Shown one piece after another: positions 63,545 to 64,000 of a stretch of 64,000 nucleotides of DNA. This stretch comes from Pseudomonadota bacterium. Lineage in GTDB: Bacteria; Pseudomonadota; Gammaproteobacteria; Xanthomonadales; Xanthomonadaceae. The stretch spans positions 124,001 through 188,000 of the forward strand of contig JAFEBX010000003.1 in NCBI GenBank assembly GCA_018242425.1. Reading direction: 5' to 3'. The notes beneath the pieces were generated by a model, which was not told the origin of the DNA, made no database searches, and worked only from the letters and a program-made list of their open reading frames with translations. A program made the translations under genes and the position numbers. The stretch's first letter is position 1. Every line of letters begins with the position of its first letter.

Positions 63545-63614
63545 ATCTGAATACTTCTGCGAACTTGATTGCAGAAGTTCAGATTGGGGCGATCGCACTC
63601 CCTTGCGATCGCCC
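63545..63614. terminator. Two tandem hairpins after the FMN reductase gene
   Basis: The first stem is ATCTGAA/CTTCTGC with GCAGAAG/TTCAGAT (14 bp, a two-base bulge, ten-base loop; 63545-63584). The second is GGGCGATCGCA / TGCGATCGCCC (63587-63614, six-base loop). They lie just after the FMN reductase stop on the minus strand. No long T-run follows, so they may end or process that mRNA. Confidence 0.5.
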
Positions 63615-63624
63615 ATCCCGCGAC

Positions 63625-64000
63625 TCAGGCAGCCTGCAGGTTCGCCTCTTCGACGGCGGCGACCAGTGCCGCCACGCCGGCGCGCAACGCCTCGAGGGTT
63701 TCCTCAGGCAGCACCTTGCCGGCGCCGAAGACTTCATGGCTGGACCCCAGGCCGACGGTGTCGTCGATCGGCTTGGCACCCGCGACGCCGAGTGCACGCA
63801 CGGCATCGCCGCGCGCCCACTTCGCCGCGTAGGGCGACATCGAGGCGCCGATGACCAGGGCCGGCATCCCGACCAGCGAACCACGGCCATAGGGACGCGA
63901 AGCCCAATCGATGGCGTTCTTGAGGCCGCCGGGCAGCGAACCGTTGTATTCGGGGGTGGCGACGATCACGGCGTCGGCCGCGGCGATCTCCTGGCGCAGT
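63625..64000 (-). CDS. NAD(P)H-dependent FMN reductase, 5'-truncated by the window edge
   Basis: The final 125 residues of a flavodoxin-like reductase: ADAVIVATPEYNGSLPGGLKNAIDW is the FMN-binding loop of the SsuE/ChrR/azoreductase-like group, followed by SLVGMPALVIGAS. The frame runs on past the window end. It reduces FMN, quinones or similar using NADPH. The start and the first glycine-rich loop are not in the window. Confidence 0.85.
   Translation of the reverse strand, partial: LRQEIAAADAVIVATPEYNGSLPGGLKNAIDWASRPYGRGSLVGMPALVIGASMSPYAAKWARGDAVRALGVAGAKPIDDTVGLGSSHEVFGAGKVLPEETLEALRAGVAALVAAVEEANLQAA

Overview
The window reads as a chromosomal segment of a high-GC gammaproteobacterium of the Lysobacterales (Xanthomonadales). 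Signs of this are a Clp-type CRP/FNR regulator, a bifunctional XanB-like enzyme, a rhamnose/O-antigen locus lying next to etfBA (the usual site of the variable LPS locus in Xanthomonas), a PilU retraction ATPase, a tryptophan 2,3-dioxygenase whose haem histidines fall at residues 55 and 240, and a two-subunit E1 oxo-acid dehydrogenase beside it. I see no insertion sequence, prophage, CRISPR array or rRNA. Genus cannot be settled by eye.

Layout. 1-5.3 kb: tail of a histone-like gene, a ThrE-type exporter, and a four-gene MCE/Mla-like lipid-transport operon (permease with STAS domain, ATPase, MCE protein, lipoprotein), then a gene-free spacer holding an inverted pair of REP-like repeats. 5.3-9.0 kb: AlkB-like demethylase, ETF-ubiquinone oxidoreductase, two-subunit acetoacetate-type CoA-transferase. 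9.1-14.5 kb: minus-strand sugar-nucleotide genes rfbB-rfbA-rfbC-rfbD, then a BrnT/BrnA toxin-antitoxin pair, then xanB. 14.6-16.3 kb: etfBA. 16.3-25.1 kb: a more AT-rich, tightly packed minus-strand O-antigen block running wzm-wzt-acyltransferase-epimerase-GT2-methyltransferase/GT2-lipoprotein-acyltransferase, whose last gene carries an in-frame amber codon. It is bounded at 25.1 kb by a lone CBS-domain gene that may be a relic of the ancestral flank. 25.6-38 kb: pilU, maiA-fahA, tRNA-Gln and rplM-rpsI, coq7, speD, clp, a two-component system, small secreted proteins, rpe. 38-49.7 kb: purC, nhaA, hppD-hmgA with a divergent MarR regulator, an AraC-regulated pair, a POT transporter, kynA. 49.9-64 kb: 2-oxo-acid dehydrogenase E1a/E1b/E2, a retropepsin-like protease, trpS with an extra C-terminal domain, csbD, arginase, tRNA-Thr, birA-coaX-SPOR, a PhoPQ-like pair and a truncated FMN reductase.

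How the genes work together. HppD, HmgA, MaiA and FahA make up the homogentisate route of tyrosine breakdown, ending in fumarate and acetoacetate; the CoA-transferase at 7.7-9.0 kb can activate the acetoacetate. A near-identical 14-bp palindrome (GTTTCAATTGNAAC) sits about 35 bp before both hppD and fahA, so the MarR protein encoded opposite hppD probably controls both loci. EtfAB and ETF-QO together feed electrons from flavoprotein dehydrogenases into the quinone pool, whose ubiquinone is made with the help of Coq7. The rfb, xanB and Wzm/Wzt genes form a surface-polysaccharide supply and export system.
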